Positions 9,499 through 18,243 of a DNA stretch of 64,000 nt are shown here, piece after piece (position 1 is the stretch's first letter; every line of letters starts with the position of its first letter). The notes under the pieces were generated by a model. That model was not told the origin of the DNA, searched no databases, and worked only from the letters and a program-made list of their open reading frames with translations. The stretch spans positions 1 through 64,000 of the forward strand of contig NZ_JAGGKG010000004.1 of NCBI RefSeq assembly GCF_017873435.1, read 5' to 3'. Origin of the DNA: Paenibacillus turicensis (GTDB lineage Bacteria > Bacillota > Bacilli > Paenibacillales > Paenibacillaceae). Both the position numbers and the translations under genes were made by a program.

Positions 9499-9930
9499 TT
9501 ATTTTCGGTTAGGTTTACGTTTAATTTGTAATAATCTTCCTATATCAGAAAAAAGAAATCTATCTTCCAATTGGAGCATCATCCATTTTCCGTCATGATA
9601 GGTTGTAGATTCATCATACACACGCTGTATTTGTGCGGAATAGTCTTCTTTATTAGCTTCAAACTTCTCTCTTTCTTGCTTACCAAATATAATTAACAGT
9701 CCAAACACACTTTCCTTTGCATACAAGGTACAAAGTGTTTTCCCACCCCTACGATATTTATACTCATAGGTCCAATGTTTGCCACCATCGTTCCATAACT
9801 GGTCCATTTCATACTTTGATTCAATAAAATGATTTAACGATACCCAAACCTCGTATAAAGGCTGTCCAAGTAAACAAAATAATTGTTCCTTTGTTGGTGC
9901 TTTTTCTAGCATTGGGCTCCCCCACATCAT
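9499..9930 (-). CDS. DUF3788 family protein
   Basis: A 143-residue protein matching the DUF3788 pattern: an N-terminal helix, W-NDGGKHWTYEYKYRRGGKTLCTLY (charged strand pair), a FGLLIIFGKQEREKFE segment, and a YHDGKWMMLQLED motif towards the end. DUF3788 proteins are small cytosolic proteins of unknown function in Firmicutes. The start is uncertain: ATG 9930 follows AAGGTGAAAT, while an in-frame ATG at 9912 follows GGGGGAG. No operon partner is visible. Confidence 0.75.
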   Translation of the reverse strand: MMWGSPMLEKAPTKEQLFCLLGQPLYEVWVSLNHFIESKYEMDQLWNDGGKHWTYEYKYRRGGKTLCTLYAKESVFGLLIIFGKQEREKFEANKEDYSAQIQRVYDESTTYHDGKWMMLQLEDRFLFSDIGRLLQIKRKPNRK

Positions 9931-10018
9931 ATTTCACCTTAAGCATCGAATAGGTGTCCTGCAACCTAGATATCCATCAACATAAACGAGTATTCACAAC
10001 TCACATAACATTAATTTT

Positions 10019-11164
10019 TTAAAATGACTTATTACTATTACATCCAAACCAACTGCAAGGATTCAAATACTTCCTATATTTTGTCACTACCTGTTTCCCA
10101 ACAATGGCGATCCCAATCCACCAAACGATCTCACCTACTATAATGAATGCAGGTACTAATGTAGTTTTATAAGCAAGTGACAGGGACGTAAACGGAACCA
10201 AAATCGCTAATCCATACAGCAAAAATGAAAGTATAACAAGCACCAAAGCAATTTTATTCATTACTTGACTTGGTGTCTTCACTTTTAACTCATCATCATT
10301 TTCTCGATGACTTAATTTATTTAATTTAATTGATTCAATTAATTTATTGGATTCATGGCTACTGTATAAATATTCTTTTAGCATTTTCCCATACTTTTTC
10401 ATCACGATAAAATCTGCTAACCTTGGCATTATTGAATTAAGCTTTGCGAATACCCTTGTTGTTATCCCTCCCATAATACCTACGTTAGTTTTCTTCTCAT
10501 AAGTTCTTATTAACTCTTGAGCTACCTCTTCGACAGGTACAATCTTTATCCCCATTTTTCTCCACAAATTATGAAAAGGTCTCTCAGCCGCGGTGTCTGC
10601 TGGACTTGGGCAAAAGTAGGTTACTCTTATATCCTTACCTTCTATTTCAAGTTCTCTATTTACTGATTCAATAAACGAAAATACACCCGATCTCGTAGCC
10701 ACATCAACTGAATAATATGGGAAAGCCATCCTTCCGTCAGAGAATCCTCCAATATGAATGATTGTATTTCCCTTTTCATCCTTCAAATTTTTGAGCAACG
10801 CTTTTGTAATTAGTATCGTTCCTAAAAGGTTGATCTCTATTAGTTTTTGTATTTCGTCAGCACTATGGTCTTCTAATGATTTTCGCACATCATAACCTGC
10901 TGCATTAATAATTAAGTCAACTTCTGATGACCACTCCGTGATCTTGTTTGATAATTGTTCAAGTGTGCTAAGGTCAGTTAAATTAGATGTGGCTATAGTG
11001 ATATCACCATTCAAGTTCGCTTTCAAGTCGTTAAGCGTTTCCTCATTTCTACCTACTAAAAAAAGCCTTGTACCCTTTTCCGAAAATATTTTTGCAAAAC
11101 CTGAGCCTAACCCACCAGTTGCACCAAGGATAACTACCGTTTTACCCTCTAAATTTTTGGACAT
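10019..11164 (-). CDS. Membrane-anchored SDR-family protein with degenerate active site
   Basis: A 381-residue protein. Residues 1-240 form a short-chain dehydrogenase with the NAD(P)-binding motif GATGGLGSG (12-20) and a later NAAG motif. Where classical members have YxxxK the sequence reads YYSVDVATRS, so the catalytic Lys appears replaced, and the usual Ser pair is GG. Two or more hydrophobic segments occupy about 305-355 and end in a basic tail, giving membrane attachment. It lies 44 bases downstream of a MarR gene on the same strand, probably in one operon. Binding site GGAGG precedes ATG. Catalytic activity is doubtful. Confidence 0.8.
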   Translation of the reverse strand: MSKNLEGKTVVILGATGGLGSGFAKIFSEKGTRLFLVGRNEETLNDLKANLNGDITIATSNLTDLSTLEQLSNKITEWSSEVDLIINAAGYDVRKSLEDHSADEIQKLIEINLLGTILITKALLKNLKDEKGNTIIHIGGFSDGRMAFPYYSVDVATRSGVFSFIESVNRELEIEGKDIRVTYFCPSPADTAAERPFHNLWRKMGIKIVPVEEVAQELIRTYEKKTNVGIMGGITTRVFAKLNSIMPRLADFIVMKKYGKMLKEYLYSSHESNKLIESIKLNKLSHRENDDELKVKTPSQVMNKIALVLVILSFLLYGLAILVPFTSLSLAYKTTLVPAFIIVGEIVWWIGIAIVGKQVVTKYRKYLNPCSWFGCNSNKSF

Positions 11165-11208
11165 TGAAATTCCTCCACAAAATCATTTCATGTTCATGTT
11201 TTTAAATG

Positions 11209-11634
11209 CTATAGTTTTTTGATTATTTCCCTAACAACGCTTTCGAAAAATTTGTACTTATTTTCATCATCAATCGTATTTTTAATCAATGATTCTATTT
11301 TTTCGTATAATACTTCATCGCCCTCAACAATTTTTTTCCCTTTATCAGTTAAATACATATAAAACATACGCTTGTCTTCCGCAGACTGGACTTTTTTGAC
11401 TAATCCCATCTTGGATAATTTACTTACGATCGCCGATATTGCCGGCTTTGTTAAATTTAATCTCTCTGCCACCTCCGAAAAATTAGGACCTTCCATATAA
11501 TAAATGGTTGTGAGGTAGTAATAATCTTGGCTACTAAACCTTTTAGCCTCTGACTCACTTAACTGAGCGTTAATATTGTTAATCGATTGCATCCATAGTT
11601 GGTTTGCAATATAGGCTATAGCATTTTTTATCAT
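11209..11634 (-). CDS. MarR-family transcriptional regulator
   Basis: A 141-residue winged-helix protein. The recognition region is NFSEVAERLNLTKPAISAIVSKLSKMGLV, and the wing is VQSAEDKRMFYMYLTDKGK. MarR proteins bind palindromes and release them on binding phenolic or oxidising ligands. It precedes the SDR gene and probably controls both. An AT-rich dyad upstream (11665-11690) is a candidate operator. A GAGAGG ribosome binding site precedes the ATG. Confidence 0.88.
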   Translation of the reverse strand: MIKNAIAYIANQLWMQSINNINAQLSESEAKRFSSQDYYYLTTIYYMEGPNFSEVAERLNLTKPAISAIVSKLSKMGLVKKVQSAEDKRMFYMYLTDKGKKIVEGDEVLYEKIESLIKNTIDDENKYKFFESVVREIIKKL

Positions 11635-11664
11635 TTTTTAGTACCTCTCAATATAGTTAAACAC

Positions 11665-11690
11665 ATTTAGTTAAATATATTTAATTAAAT
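11665..11690. promoter_or_regulatory. Candidate MarR operator
   Basis: ATTTAGTTAAAT (11665-11676) and ATTTAATTAAAT (11679-11690) form an inverted repeat with one mismatch and a 2-base spacer. It lies just upstream of the MarR gene. A further AGTTAAAC half-site sits near 11655. The high AT content of the region makes chance a real possibility. Confidence 0.4.
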
Positions 11691-11749
11691 AGTTTTAATT
11701 ATCTTAGCAAATCTTTAGATAGGTGTCAAAAAAGCTCTATCTTCATGAT

Positions 11750-12607
11750 CTATGTCCAATCGCTCATATTTTCTTTTATAAATGCGATCTCATCTATATA
11801 TAACTGTTGATGTCCTTCCTCTTTCATTTTAATAAAGACAAGATTTCTCTTACTGCATTCCTCATCAAAAAGCTTTACCAAAGCCTCTAGTCGCATAATA
11901 ACATTTTGTAATACTTCTAATACATCTAACACAGCTTTACCTTCAGCTCCTGTGACTCCTTTAACCCCTGTAACGTCTTCAATACCACTCGTATAAGCAT
12001 CAAGAAAAGTGCGGAGTAATAACCCTCTTTCTGAGCAGTCCAGTGTTTTATCATATTTTCGATATTTGCTTGTATTAGGATCATATACCTCCATACTGAG
12101 GGGTACAAATCGATAAACTGCATAGGCGATGTCCCATATCCTTGGAGCAGGGCATGCAGTATCAAAATCAATCAAGCCGATTGGCTTATGATGTTTAAAG
12201 GTCACATTATAAGGCGCAAAATCGTTGTGACAAATCACTTCCTTTTGCAAGTTACCTTCATAACTCAAAAACCAGATATCTTCATCACGTCTCTCAAAAT
12301 CCAAGGTGGCATCATGATACTCTCTTAACATTTTAGCAGCCAATTGAATCGTCATCATTTTACTTTGAATGTCGTTTTGGGGTGGATAATCTTCAATCGT
12401 TTCACCTTCTACAAAACTAAGCATTTCTTGATTTACATTTTTAGTGCCCAGAAAGCGAGGCGTAAATGGAATCCCCTTCTTCTCGAGATGTAAAAGCAAT
12501 CTAGAAATCGTTTTGCTTTGGGGTTTTATATCTCTATAAATAATGTCCCCATCTCTATACACCTCTGACATATTGCCCTTTTTCAAATCCTTATCTCTAC
12601 TGTTCAT
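11750..12607 (-). CDS. APH-family phosphotransferase
   Basis: About 285 residues. It has the aminoglycoside phosphotransferase/choline kinase fold: the Brenner-type catalytic loop VICHNDFAPYN followed by the metal-binding motif LIDFDTACPAP. The N-terminal lobe is short. I place the start at ATG 12607, with GGGGGAG 11 bases upstream, rather than the GTG four codons earlier. The substrate cannot be told from the sequence; antibiotic, choline-like or thiamine-like substrates are all possible. It is divergent from the secreted DJ-1 gene, and no terminator was found. Confidence 0.82.
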   Translation of the reverse strand: MNSRDKDLKKGNMSEVYRDGDIIYRDIKPQSKTISRLLLHLEKKGIPFTPRFLGTKNVNQEMLSFVEGETIEDYPPQNDIQSKMMTIQLAAKMLREYHDATLDFERRDEDIWFLSYEGNLQKEVICHNDFAPYNVTFKHHKPIGLIDFDTACPAPRIWDIAYAVYRFVPLSMEVYDPNTSKYRKYDKTLDCSERGLLLRTFLDAYTSGIEDVTGVKGVTGAEGKAVLDVLEVLQNVIMRLEALVKLFDEECSKRNLVFIKMKEEGHQQLYIDEIAFIKENMSDWT

Positions 12608-12983
12608 TTTCTCAATCACTCCCCCATAGTGAAATCAAATCTATAATACCTATAATCATTAAATGATCTCATTTCCCATCGGTTCTGCAAACATTTCCTC
12701 ATGATTTTCCATCTCTGCTTTACATTGATTACGTAACTTCAAATAATGTTACCATAATTACAAATCCCCCTTGTTATGATATGAACCAAGTTCATTACAT
12801 TTTCACACTCATTATATAGCAAGTATATACAAATCTAGGAGCAGTTTGATACTGTTTCTTTTCCTCCCTTATCAATGGTCTAGGTCTATTTTCCTGTTAA
12901 TACACCGAAAACCTCTGACAATGCGCTATTACAAGTCAAATTTATATTTGCTAAGCTATGGATACCAAAAGGAGGTCGTAGAA
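12608..12983. other. Divergent intergenic region (APH / tandem DJ-1)
   Basis: About 375 bases between divergent genes. ATGAAC-CAA-GTTCAT at 12781-12795 is a short perfect inverted repeat and a possible operator. An open frame extends upstream of the DJ-1 start but lacks a ribosome binding site and is not taken as coding. Confidence 0.5.
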
Positions 12984-14153
12984 ATGAAGAAAGTATTTAT
13001 AACCGTCATTTGTTTAGTAATGAGTTCATTTATGGTACTTGGTGCTTTGGGAAGTGGCTCAATCAATACCGTCAGTGCAAAAGAACCATCTGAAGCATTT
13101 ACAACAAAAAAAGTGCTTATGGTGATTGCGCCAAAGGATTTTGAAGACTGTGAAGTTATTGAACCGATGGCAATTTTAAAGGCTAATGGTGCACAGGTAA
13201 CTCTAGCTAGCATAACAACGGATACAGCGATTGGTCTTAATGGATTTAAAATAAAACCAGACATCAAAATTAGCGATGCAAAGGTGGATGACTACGATGC
13301 CATCGTGATACCAGGTGGAACTGGTGTGATCGGGACCTTATGGGATAACGAAGAACTGAGAACACTGATTCAGCAATTTAATAATCAAAATAAAATCGTA
13401 GCCGCTATGTGTGCAGCTCCCCCAGCTCTTGCTAAGGCCGGAATTTTAAAGGGTAAAACCGTGACCATGTTCCCTTGGGAGGATGGAATAAAGGAGCTTA
13501 CTTCAAGAGGTGCAATCTATGTAAATGAGGTGACGGTTACGGATGGGAATATAGTAACAGCCAAAAATCCTGATGCATCCACTAGCTTCGGAATCGCGAT
13601 CTGTGACGCGTTGAAAATTAGAAAATTCACTAAAAATGTACTTATGGTCGTCGCTCCAAAGGATTTTGAGGATATAGAGTTGTACGCTCCAAAAACGTTA
13701 CTTGAGCTAAACGGAGCGAATGTAACTGTAGCAAGTACATCATCAAAAGCACTAGGATTAAATGGATCAACCTATACCACTGATATTATGATCGCCAATG
13801 CAAAATCAAAGGATTATGATGCAATCGTTATCGTTGGTGGCACGGGAGTGATCGGTACCCTGTGGGAGGATCAGGATCTCAGGAGCCTAGTGAAGGATGC
13901 AAATAAGCAAAAAAAGATTATCGCAGCAATATGCGCAGCACCACCAGTTTTGGCACGAGCAGGCATCCTCAAGGATAAAAAAGCTACCATGTTCCCATGG
14001 AGTGATGGGATTAAGGAATTAACAAGCAATGGCGTAAAATATGAGGACAAAGAGGTTGTGGTATCCGGTAATATTGTTACGGGAAAAAATCCAGATGCGT
14101 CAGTAGCTTTCGGATTAAAGCTGTGTGAAGCATTAAAAATACTTGGTAAATAA
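12984..14153 (+). CDS. Secreted protein with two tandem DJ-1/PfpI domains
   Basis: About 389 residues from ATG 12984, which is preceded by AAAAGGAGG (12967-12975). The N-terminus has a Lys pair, a hydrophobic core and a VSAK cleavage-like site, so it is a signal peptide. Two homologous DJ-1/PfpI domains follow, each with KKVLMVIAPKDFED or NVLMVVAPKDFED, an IPGGTG or VGGTG turn, and a nucleophile elbow AAMCAAPPALAKAG or AAICAAPPVLARAG with Cys. Members include glyoxalases, deglycase-like proteins and proteases; most are single-domain and cytosolic. The AraC gene downstream may regulate it. Confidence 0.85.
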   Translation: MKKVFITVICLVMSSFMVLGALGSGSINTVSAKEPSEAFTTKKVLMVIAPKDFEDCEVIEPMAILKANGAQVTLASITTDTAIGLNGFKIKPDIKISDAKVDDYDAIVIPGGTGVIGTLWDNEELRTLIQQFNNQNKIVAAMCAAPPALAKAGILKGKTVTMFPWEDGIKELTSRGAIYVNEVTVTDGNIVTAKNPDASTSFGIAICDALKIRKFTKNVLMVVAPKDFEDIELYAPKTLLELNGANVTVASTSSKALGLNGSTYTTDIMIANAKSKDYDAIVIVGGTGVIGTLWEDQDLRSLVKDANKQKKIIAAICAAPPVLARAGILKDKKATMFPWSDGIKELTSNGVKYEDKEVVVSGNIVTGKNPDASVAFGLKLCEALKILGK

Positions 14154-14174
14154 TAGTTAGTTATATATTGTTTT

Positions 14175-14212
14175 CCTGAGCAGTGATATAATTAAACATA
14201 TGACTGCTCAGG
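14175..14212 (+). promoter_or_regulatory. Inverted repeat flanking a -10 box before the AraC gene
   Basis: CCTGAGCAGT (14175-14184) and ACTGCTCAGG (14203-14212) are perfectly complementary. The 18-base spacer contains TATAAT at 14187-14192, and the right arm runs into the AraC ribosome binding site AGGAGGCG. It could be an autoregulatory operator, a hairpin masking the ribosome binding site, or a terminator of the DJ-1 gene followed by TTTT. Confidence 0.55.
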
Positions 14213-14221
14213 AGGCGTTTT

Positions 14222-15157
14222 ATGGGTAAGTATTTCACAGAGGGTAGGAAATTTTATCAAGGCTATCAGCTTCCTATCTACCATACCAATGAAAATTGCT
14301 TCTGTGATGGTACAGAATCGCGAGATCATTATAAGATGATTTTTATTAGCTCTGGTACTGGAATACTTAATCTTAATCATCGTAAGCACATCCTCGTAGC
14401 TCCGTCTGCCCTTTGCCTGAATGAAAGTGACACATTTTTATTGGAATCAGAAGTCTCTCTTCAATGTACAGCGCTCCTCTTTCATCCTCAAATTATTAAT
14501 CAACATTTCGATTTCCCTCTACTTAAAGCATCTAACAATGGGCTATTTAAAGCCTCTGATCATGGGCTATCTGTAAATGAAATTCAAGATTTATACTGGT
14601 TAAATCCATTTTTAAGAAAAAATAATGAATTTATAGGTCTGCTACATCTAGGTCCCAGCAATGCAAACAGAATCAGTAATATTATTGAAAACATAAAAAG
14701 TGCGTTAGATATTCAACTGGATTATGATTGGCCCTGTAGAAGCAGAACCTACCTCATCGAAATGTTATTTTTATTATCAAGATTATTAATTATTGATGAG
14801 TCCCTTGAAGGCCTAAAGCTTGAAAAAGACCCTGGAGAAATCAAAGAGATCATTCTGTATTTATACACAAATTATATGAACAAAATAACGATACAGGAGC
14901 TTACCGATAAATTTCATATCAATAGAACCTCGCTAACAGAAAGATTTCGTGAGATTACAGGTTATTCCGTAATGGACTATCTTATTAGACTAAGACTGTA
15001 TTTAGCATCAAAAATGCTCCAAGAAACGCGATTACCTGTCTCTGAAATTATGGAGAGGGTTGGCTTTTCTGATATCACACACTTTGGCAGAATGTATAAA
15101 AAAAGATTTGGTTACTCTCCTTCTGAATATAGATCAATGCATTGCACCATGCTTTAA
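14222..15157 (+). CDS. AraC-family transcriptional regulator
   Basis: A 311-residue protein. The N-terminal half is a cupin-like sensor (HYKMIFISSGTGILNLNHRKHILVAP style strands). The C-terminal 100 residues carry two HTH motifs: ITIQELTDKFHINRTSLTERFREITG and VSEIMERVGFSDITHFGRMYKKRFGYSPSEYR. Ribosome binding site AGGAGGCG precedes the ATG. It lies 68 bases downstream of the tandem DJ-1 gene on the same strand, so that gene is the most likely target. The effector is unknown. Confidence 0.88.
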   Translation: MGKYFTEGRKFYQGYQLPIYHTNENCFCDGTESRDHYKMIFISSGTGILNLNHRKHILVAPSALCLNESDTFLLESEVSLQCTALLFHPQIINQHFDFPLLKASNNGLFKASDHGLSVNEIQDLYWLNPFLRKNNEFIGLLHLGPSNANRISNIIENIKSALDIQLDYDWPCRSRTYLIEMLFLLSRLLIIDESLEGLKLEKDPGEIKEIILYLYTNYMNKITIQELTDKFHINRTSLTERFREITGYSVMDYLIRLRLYLASKMLQETRLPVSEIMERVGFSDITHFGRMYKKRFGYSPSEYRSMHCTML

Positions 15158-15455
15158 ATCAAAACAAATTAATCGTACATGTTATTTTAAAATCACCCAT
15201 CGCCCGAAGAAACCAAAAGACTCACAGTTGATAATGTCATAACTGAAATCATTAGAACCCCTCCCAATATCCCCTATACTAAACTACCTTCACAAACCTA
15301 TCTTATACTCCATATTTTCTGCTAACCACTCCATTTTACTAATTACGAATCCAATTCCTATCCATAACGTATTATCTTCCCTCTTCGGTTTCAGATTCAT
15401 TTAAGTTATCTCGCCTAATATAGCACTAGAACATAACTGAAGAGGTGAGCTTGAC

Positions 15456-16457
15456 ATGATGAATCTGTTTAAAAAATCAACTCGGAAAAATCAACAAATA
15501 GCTTCAAATTCACGAAAAAAAAGGTGGCTTACAATAACCCTCGTTGTGGTACTGACGGTTGGGAGCATCGTTTACAGTTTGGCTGACCGCTATCTGATCC
15601 CACATGTAGAGGTCGTTGTTGCTGATAGCAACCCGGTAACTACAAGTACTACAACTTCCGATACTAGCACCTCTACTACGACATCAACGGACGTGCATGC
15701 AACATCGGATGATTGGAATTATACCAGTGATGATTTAAAGATCCAGATTCAGAAGGTGCAGACAGGTTCAAGCTCGGATCAGATCACGTATTATGTGGCT
15801 GATGTAGAGGCGAAGGATGCAAGCAGTTTGCGAAGTGCATTCGCCGACAATAGCTTTGGAAGAAATATTACGGAAAAAACCTCGGAGATTGCTACAGCTA
15901 ACAATGCGATCTTTGCCGTTAATGGAGATTACTACGGATTTCGTAACGACGGTGTCATTATCCGTAATGGAGTGCTGTATCGCGACAGTCCAACAAGAGA
16001 TGCATTAGCATTGTTTGACGACGGGACAATCAAATCGTATAGCGAAAATGAGATTACTTCTTCAGAACTACTAGAAAAAGGGGCAACAAATACGTTTTCC
16101 TTTGGACCGATTTTGGTACAAAACGGGGAAATCACAAGTGACTTCAACAATGTCAAAATAGACAATAACTTTGGCAACCGTTCGATTCAGAAGTCAAATC
16201 CCCGAACAGCCATTGGCATGATTGCTCCAAACCATTTTGTGTTTGTGGTGGTAGATGGAAGACAGGATAACAGCCGTGGAATGACACTTGCTGAGCTAGC
16301 TCAGACGATGAAAGACCTGGGGGCCACCGAGGCGTATAACCTGGACGGTGGAGGTTCATCTACGATGTATTTCATGGGCAGAGTGGTTAACAATCCCCTA
16401 GGGCGTAACCAGGAGCGAGGCGTGAGTGACATTTTATATTTGACGGAGGGAAACTAA
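15456..16457 (+). CDS. Membrane-anchored phosphodiester glycosidase (NAGPA-like)
   Basis: A 333-residue protein with a basic N-terminus and one transmembrane helix (about residues 24-42), then a Thr/Ser-rich linker (about 60-90). The rest is a phosphodiester glycosidase/NAGPA domain: FAVNGDYYGFRNDGVIIRNG near residue 155 and a C-terminal NLDGGGSSTMYF near 300, both hallmarks of the family. It probably acts outside the membrane on a sugar-phosphodiester such as a wall polymer or exopolysaccharide. Ribosome binding site GAGGTGAGC; either ATG 15456 or 15459 may be used. Its stop is one base before the glycosyltransferase start. Confidence 0.85.
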   Translation: MMNLFKKSTRKNQQIASNSRKKRWLTITLVVVLTVGSIVYSLADRYLIPHVEVVVADSNPVTTSTTTSDTSTSTTTSTDVHATSDDWNYTSDDLKIQIQKVQTGSSSDQITYYVADVEAKDASSLRSAFADNSFGRNITEKTSEIATANNAIFAVNGDYYGFRNDGVIIRNGVLYRDSPTRDALALFDDGTIKSYSENEITSSELLEKGATNTFSFGPILVQNGEITSDFNNVKIDNNFGNRSIQKSNPRTAIGMIAPNHFVFVVVDGRQDNSRGMTLAELAQTMKDLGATEAYNLDGGGSSTMYFMGRVVNNPLGRNQERGVSDILYLTEGN

Positions 16458-16458
16458 C

Positions 16459-17472
16459 ATGACAATTCTCATTCCATCCTATGAACCTGACGTTCGTTTA
16501 TTAAATCTGGTGTTGCAGTTGCAGACATTTAAGCTAGGTCCCATTGTCATCGTGGATGATGGTAGTGGACTAGAATATCGGGGAATTTTCGAGACAGCTG
16601 AGGCCTACGGATGTACAGTATTGACTCACGAAGTGAATCAAGGCAAAGGACGGTCGCTTAAAACAGGCTTTCAGCATATTAAAGAGCATGCGCTGCAAGG
16701 CGGGGTGGTGTGTGCAGACAGTGACGGGCAACATTTGCCACATGATATTCATAGAATTTTTGAGACACTACTTACTCAAACCAATCCTGGAATTGTGCTA
16801 GGCAGCCGCCGTTTTACAGGTAAGGTTCCCGCTCGCAGTCGTTTTGGCAATGCTGTTACCCGTTCCGTATTTTCGCTATCAACAGGCAGCAAGGTGTACG
16901 ATACACAGACAGGATTACGTGGATTCCCGTATGAGATGCTGGACTGGCTGTGCCAGATTCCAGGAGAACGATTTGAATATGAGATGAATATGCTGCTTAC
17001 GGCGCATAAAGAAGGATATGAGATAACCGAGGAATTCATTGATACTGTCTATCTAGATCATAATGAATCATCTCATTTCCGTCCTCTTGCCGACTCATTC
17101 CGAATCTATCTGCCTATTCTCATGTTCAGTATGTCCTCGTTGTTATCGGCTTTGATTGATTTTGGTTTATTGTTCTTCATACAGTATTTTACTCACAATC
17201 TGTTCCTCTCGGTGGTTGCGGCAAGACTGTGTAGCTCTATGTTCAACTATACAGTGAATCGTAAATATGTTTTCTCCTCAGGTCGAAACTCGAAGGTACA
17301 GAAATCGTTACCCAAATATTTCTTGCTCGTACTTCTGGTTTTGCTGCTTAACTACGGTTTGTTGTATTTTTACAACGAAAAACTGATCATCCCTTTACTC
17401 GCCGCCAAAATTTTGACTGAAATCTCTATCTTTTTGTTTAGCTACTGGGCGCAGCGCAGATTTGTATATTAA
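16459..17472 (+). CDS. GT2 glycosyltransferase fused to a GtrA-like membrane domain
   Basis: A 337-residue protein. Residues 1-215 form a family-2 glycosyltransferase of the dolichyl-phosphate-sugar synthase type: IVIVDDGSG near 30, GKGRSLKTGF, and the DxD-like DSDGQH near 95. Residues about 216-335 are a GtrA-like four-helix membrane domain with the typical FNYTVNRKYVFSS motif. It probably transfers a sugar from a nucleotide to a lipid phosphate and passes it across the membrane. It is co-transcribed with the glycosidase and ends before a strong terminator. Both genes look GC-richer than the lipoprotein gene that follows. Confidence 0.85.
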   Translation: MTILIPSYEPDVRLLNLVLQLQTFKLGPIVIVDDGSGLEYRGIFETAEAYGCTVLTHEVNQGKGRSLKTGFQHIKEHALQGGVVCADSDGQHLPHDIHRIFETLLTQTNPGIVLGSRRFTGKVPARSRFGNAVTRSVFSLSTGSKVYDTQTGLRGFPYEMLDWLCQIPGERFEYEMNMLLTAHKEGYEITEEFIDTVYLDHNESSHFRPLADSFRIYLPILMFSMSSLLSALIDFGLLFFIQYFTHNLFLSVVAARLCSSMFNYTVNRKYVFSSGRNSKVQKSLPKYFLLVLLVLLLNYGLLYFYNEKLIIPLLAAKILTEISIFLFSYWAQRRFVY

Positions 17473-17501
17473 TGGAGGCTGGAACATAACCTAAGCCTCT
17501 G

Positions 17502-17538
17502 AAAAAAAGTGAAATCGAAGCTTAAATTTCACTTTTTT
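17502..17538. terminator. Bidirectional intrinsic terminator
   Basis: GTGAAAT (17509-17515) pairs with ATTTCAC (17526-17532), flanked by seven A on the left and six T on the right. It ends the glycosyltransferase operon and, read leftwards, the lipoprotein gene at 17569. GAGGCTGGAACATAA directly precedes it, as at 24785. Confidence 0.85.
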
Positions 17539-17568
17539 ACCTTATTTTTTTTGGTTATTCAACATGTG

Positions 17569-18138
17569 TTATTCAATATAAACATCTAGGCACAAATATT
17601 TAAATGGATCTTTATCAGCTACTGCACTTAACCAATCTTCTTGCTTCATATAAAAACGCGTGTAGATTTGCTTACCACGAATTGAATCTGGAAAGCCATT
17701 AGAATTTAGAACATAGTCCATTATCCTTTTGTTTAAAGCTTCTCCAAGCAGAAAATAAGATTTCCCTTTTTTATCATTAGAATTAAACTCATTAATCAGC
17801 TTTCTATCTATGTAAAGCCTAGTTTTCCCATCACAAATCGAAGCTAATTGACTAATAGGCAAATAAATAATACAGTTTTTATCTGCCAATAAACCATCAG
17901 CTGACATTGCGAGTTTCAAGTCCTCCATGTACAAATCGAACATTTTTACCTTAAAAGCATTTATAAAAAGGTCTTCTATTGACGGAGAATAATCAAAGTT
18001 AGGTATTTCCCCCATACTTAATACCTTCTGAATATACGGTTGAATATTTTCTTCACCCGGAAAAACGTCTCTCTCTCTTATACTACAGCCGTTTAAAGCA
18101 ACAAATGCCATTAGAATTATAACCATTACTTTTTTCAA
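17569..18138 (-). CDS. Hypothetical lipoprotein
   Basis: A 189-residue protein with TTG start and ribosome binding site GAGGAGCGCG. The N-terminus KKVMVIILMAFVALNGC is a lipoprotein signal with lipobox LNGC, so the mature protein is probably tethered by Cys18 outside the membrane. The rest is a mixed alpha/beta sequence without a family I recognise. It is preceded on the same strand by the HTH-methyltransferase gene about 100 bases away. Confidence 0.7.
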   Translation of the reverse strand: MKKVMVIILMAFVALNGCSIRERDVFPGEENIQPYIQKVLSMGEIPNFDYSPSIEDLFINAFKVKMFDLYMEDLKLAMSADGLLADKNCIIYLPISQLASICDGKTRLYIDRKLINEFNSNDKKGKSYFLLGEALNKRIMDYVLNSNGFPDSIRGKQIYTRFYMKQEDWLSAVADKDPFKYLCLDVYIE

Positions 18139-18243
18139 TTCGCGCTCCTCGAAAAATATAATTTTACTCCTTCAATATGCTGAACTGTACCATAAGCAAT
18201 ACTTGATTTATAAATAAAACTGTCCAGTTTCGATCACTAAAGC

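Noticed and set aside
12846-12983. Longer N-terminus for the tandem DJ-1 protein
   Set aside because: The upstream codons lack a ribosome binding site and would place the signal peptide about 46 residues inside.
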